16,680 nucleotides of DNA, from contig JAUJNC010000103.1 of assembly GCA_030446525.1 (NCBI GenBank), positions 1 through 16,680 on the forward strand, written 5' to 3'. Made by a program: the position numbers and the translations under genes. How positions within the stretch are numbered: position 1 is the first letter of the stretch; each line of letters opens with the position of its first letter. The notes beneath the pieces were generated by a model. It was not told the DNA's origin. It searched no databases and saw only the letters and a program-made list of their open reading frames with translations. This DNA is from Armatimonadaceae bacterium (GTDB lineage: Bacteria > Armatimonadota > Armatimonadia > Armatimonadales > Armatimonadaceae). This document shows, piece after piece, positions 15,573-16,680 of this stretch.

Positions 15573-16680
15573 ATGGCGGTCCGCTTCGCGGTTCTAGGCG
15601 ACATCCACTGGATCGACGACGCTTTCCACACCCGGAAGCGCGATGCGGACGTCGAGCGCTACGCCGCCGCGCGCCGGACCTACTACCCCCTGCTCGCCGG
15701 CGAGGTATGCGCCGCCCGGCCCGACTTCGTCGTGCAGGTCGGCGACCTGCTTCAGGGGGGATGGGACCAGCCGGATCAGGCGGCCGAGGAGCTGCGGCAG
15801 GCGCTCGCGTGGCTTTCCTCGCTCGGCTGTCCGTGCTATCCGATCCGGGGCAACCATGACGACCGCGGCCCGTCGGCGCGGGCGTGCGACGCCGTTCTGG
15901 CGCCCTACCTCGCGGGGGTAAACATCCCCGAACGGGAAGGCTTCTCGTACGAGCTCACCGCGGGCGGGGCGCGCTTCGTCTTCGTAGACTGCCGGGAAAG
16001 CTACGAGCGTCCGGGCACGCGCGAGTGGCTGCGGGCGCTGTCACACCGGACGCGGGACGATGAGCGCCTGTTCGTCTTCGCGCACGAGCCTCTCTTCCCC
16101 GTCGCCCGCAGCCGCTTTTCCGACCCCGCTTTCGTCCACGCGTTACGTGCAGCGCTTTCCCCGTGCGCGGTAGACGCGTATTTCTGTGGGCACACCCATA
16201 ACCAGACGATCGCGTACCACCCCGGCTACGCCAAAAACGGCGTGCTGCAGGTCAAGACCGCCGTCGTGGGTGTCCACGGGGCCGACCCGGTGCCGCTCGA
16301 GCAGACACGCGCCCTGCTGCTTCCTCCAAACGGTCGCTACTTCGGAGGCTATCTTGAAGACACGTTGCCCTCCTGGTTCCTGGTGGAGGCGGACGCGAAC
16401 TCGGTGCGGCTTACCTGGCATCGGATCGGCGGCGAGACCCTGGGCGTTCTGCGCTGGGACCGGCCCGCCGAAGCGGAGTGGGACACGCCGCCCGTCGTTC
16501 CGCCCCTGCCGGCCGTTTCCGATGCGGAGATCGCCCGTTTCCGGTCCGCGCGCATCCACATGGCTTTCCACGGCTCGCGCGCGCCCGGCAAGCGCGTGCT
16601 CTTAAACGACACCCCGGTCGGCGATGCGCCCCCCGGCGGCGCCTTTGCCCCGCGCAACTATCTGCCCCTGCGCCCGGAGC
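15573..16680 (+). CDS. Calcineurin-like metallophosphoesterase (runs off window)
   Basis: The frame is open from ATG 15573, two bases after the previous stop, to the window edge (369 codons). There is no Shine-Dalgarno site, so translation probably depends on coupling. The metal-site blocks of the family are all present: GDIH (D10, H12), GDLLQ (D58), GNHDD (N94, H95, D96), FAHEPL (H171) and GHTHN (H207, H209). No signal peptide is seen (MAVRFAVLGDIHW), so it is probably cytoplasmic. After about residue 260 a beta-rich region begins, and SARIHMAFHGSRAPGKRVLLN near the edge looks like the start of a further accessory domain. The substrate is unknown; the family hydrolyses phosphomono- and diesters, including nucleotide-linked and lipid-linked compounds. 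Its tight link to a glycosyltransferase suggests a glycan-related phosphoester, as inference only. Confidence 0.9.
   Translation, partial: MAVRFAVLGDIHWIDDAFHTRKRDADVERYAAARRTYYPLLAGEVCAARPDFVVQVGDLLQGGWDQPDQAAEELRQALAWLSSLGCPCYPIRGNHDDRGPSARACDAVLAPYLAGVNIPEREGFSYELTAGGARFVFVDCRESYERPGTREWLRALSHRTRDDERLFVFAHEPLFPVARSRFSDPAFVHALRAALSPCAVDAYFCGHTHNQTIAYHPGYAKNGVLQVKTAVVGVHGADPVPLEQTRALLLPPNGRYFGGYLEDTLPSWFLVEADANSVRLTWHRIGGETLGVLRWDRPAEAEWDTPPVVPPLPAVSDAEIARFRSARIHMAFHGSRAPGKRVLLNDTPVGDAPPGGAFAPRNYLPLRPE

Overview
This is a GC-rich bacterial chromosome segment (roughly two thirds G+C by eye) with compact genes, clear Shine-Dalgarno sites and mostly housekeeping or envelope functions. The set (two-subunit type GlyS, membrane-anchored ComEA with an SLBB domain, a large exported DUF4139 protein, beta-helix and calcineurin-like proteins, a VapBC-type pair) fits a deep-branching GC-rich phylum. 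Armatimonadota is my best guess, but it rests on style and not on a marker search.

Layout. 1-516: end of leuS (+), followed by a strong intrinsic terminator. 716-1618: comEA (+) standing alone. 1699-2584 (-): two unrecognised small genes, one with a signal peptide and one with a tandem peptide repeat. 2793-3920 (+): an enolase-superfamily sugar-acid dehydratase whose catalytic residues fall at the same numbers as in E. coli DgoD. 3992-4744 (+): a soluble protein of unknown function. 4796-7715 (-): a DUF4139 exported protein followed by an alpha/beta hydrolase. 7833-8243 (+): a small CoA-binding protein.

8274-10933 is the odd part. Five consecutive genes on both strands (a BsuPI-like lipoprotein, a BON-domain lipoprotein, an antitoxin, a PIN toxin and thymidylate kinase) each need one or more frame changes to be read through, about sixteen in some 2.3 kb. 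Conserved residues, overall lengths and stop positions survive, and genes on either side are clean. I read this as a local consensus-quality problem before true gene decay, but the sequence alone cannot settle it.

10933-12996 (-): glyS, coupled to tmk by a TGATG overlap and driven by a good sigma70-type promoter, with no glyQ beside it. 13169-16680 (+): a tight three-gene cluster of a WecG/TagA/CpsF glycosyltransferase (apparently leaderless), a beta-helix protein and a metallophosphoesterase cut by the window edge, suggesting a cell-surface glycan function.

No tRNA, rRNA, CRISPR array, insertion sequence or origin was seen. No stretch over 300 bases lacks a gene. The longest gaps are 517-715 (leuS terminator and comEA promoter), 2585-2792 (divergent upstream region, no convincing promoter) and 9173-9347 (inverted repeat and antitoxin promoter). 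I found no convincing undescribed system. The best candidates for a second look are the frameshift zone, the glycosyltransferase/beta-helix/phosphoesterase cluster and the repeat-bearing small-protein pair.
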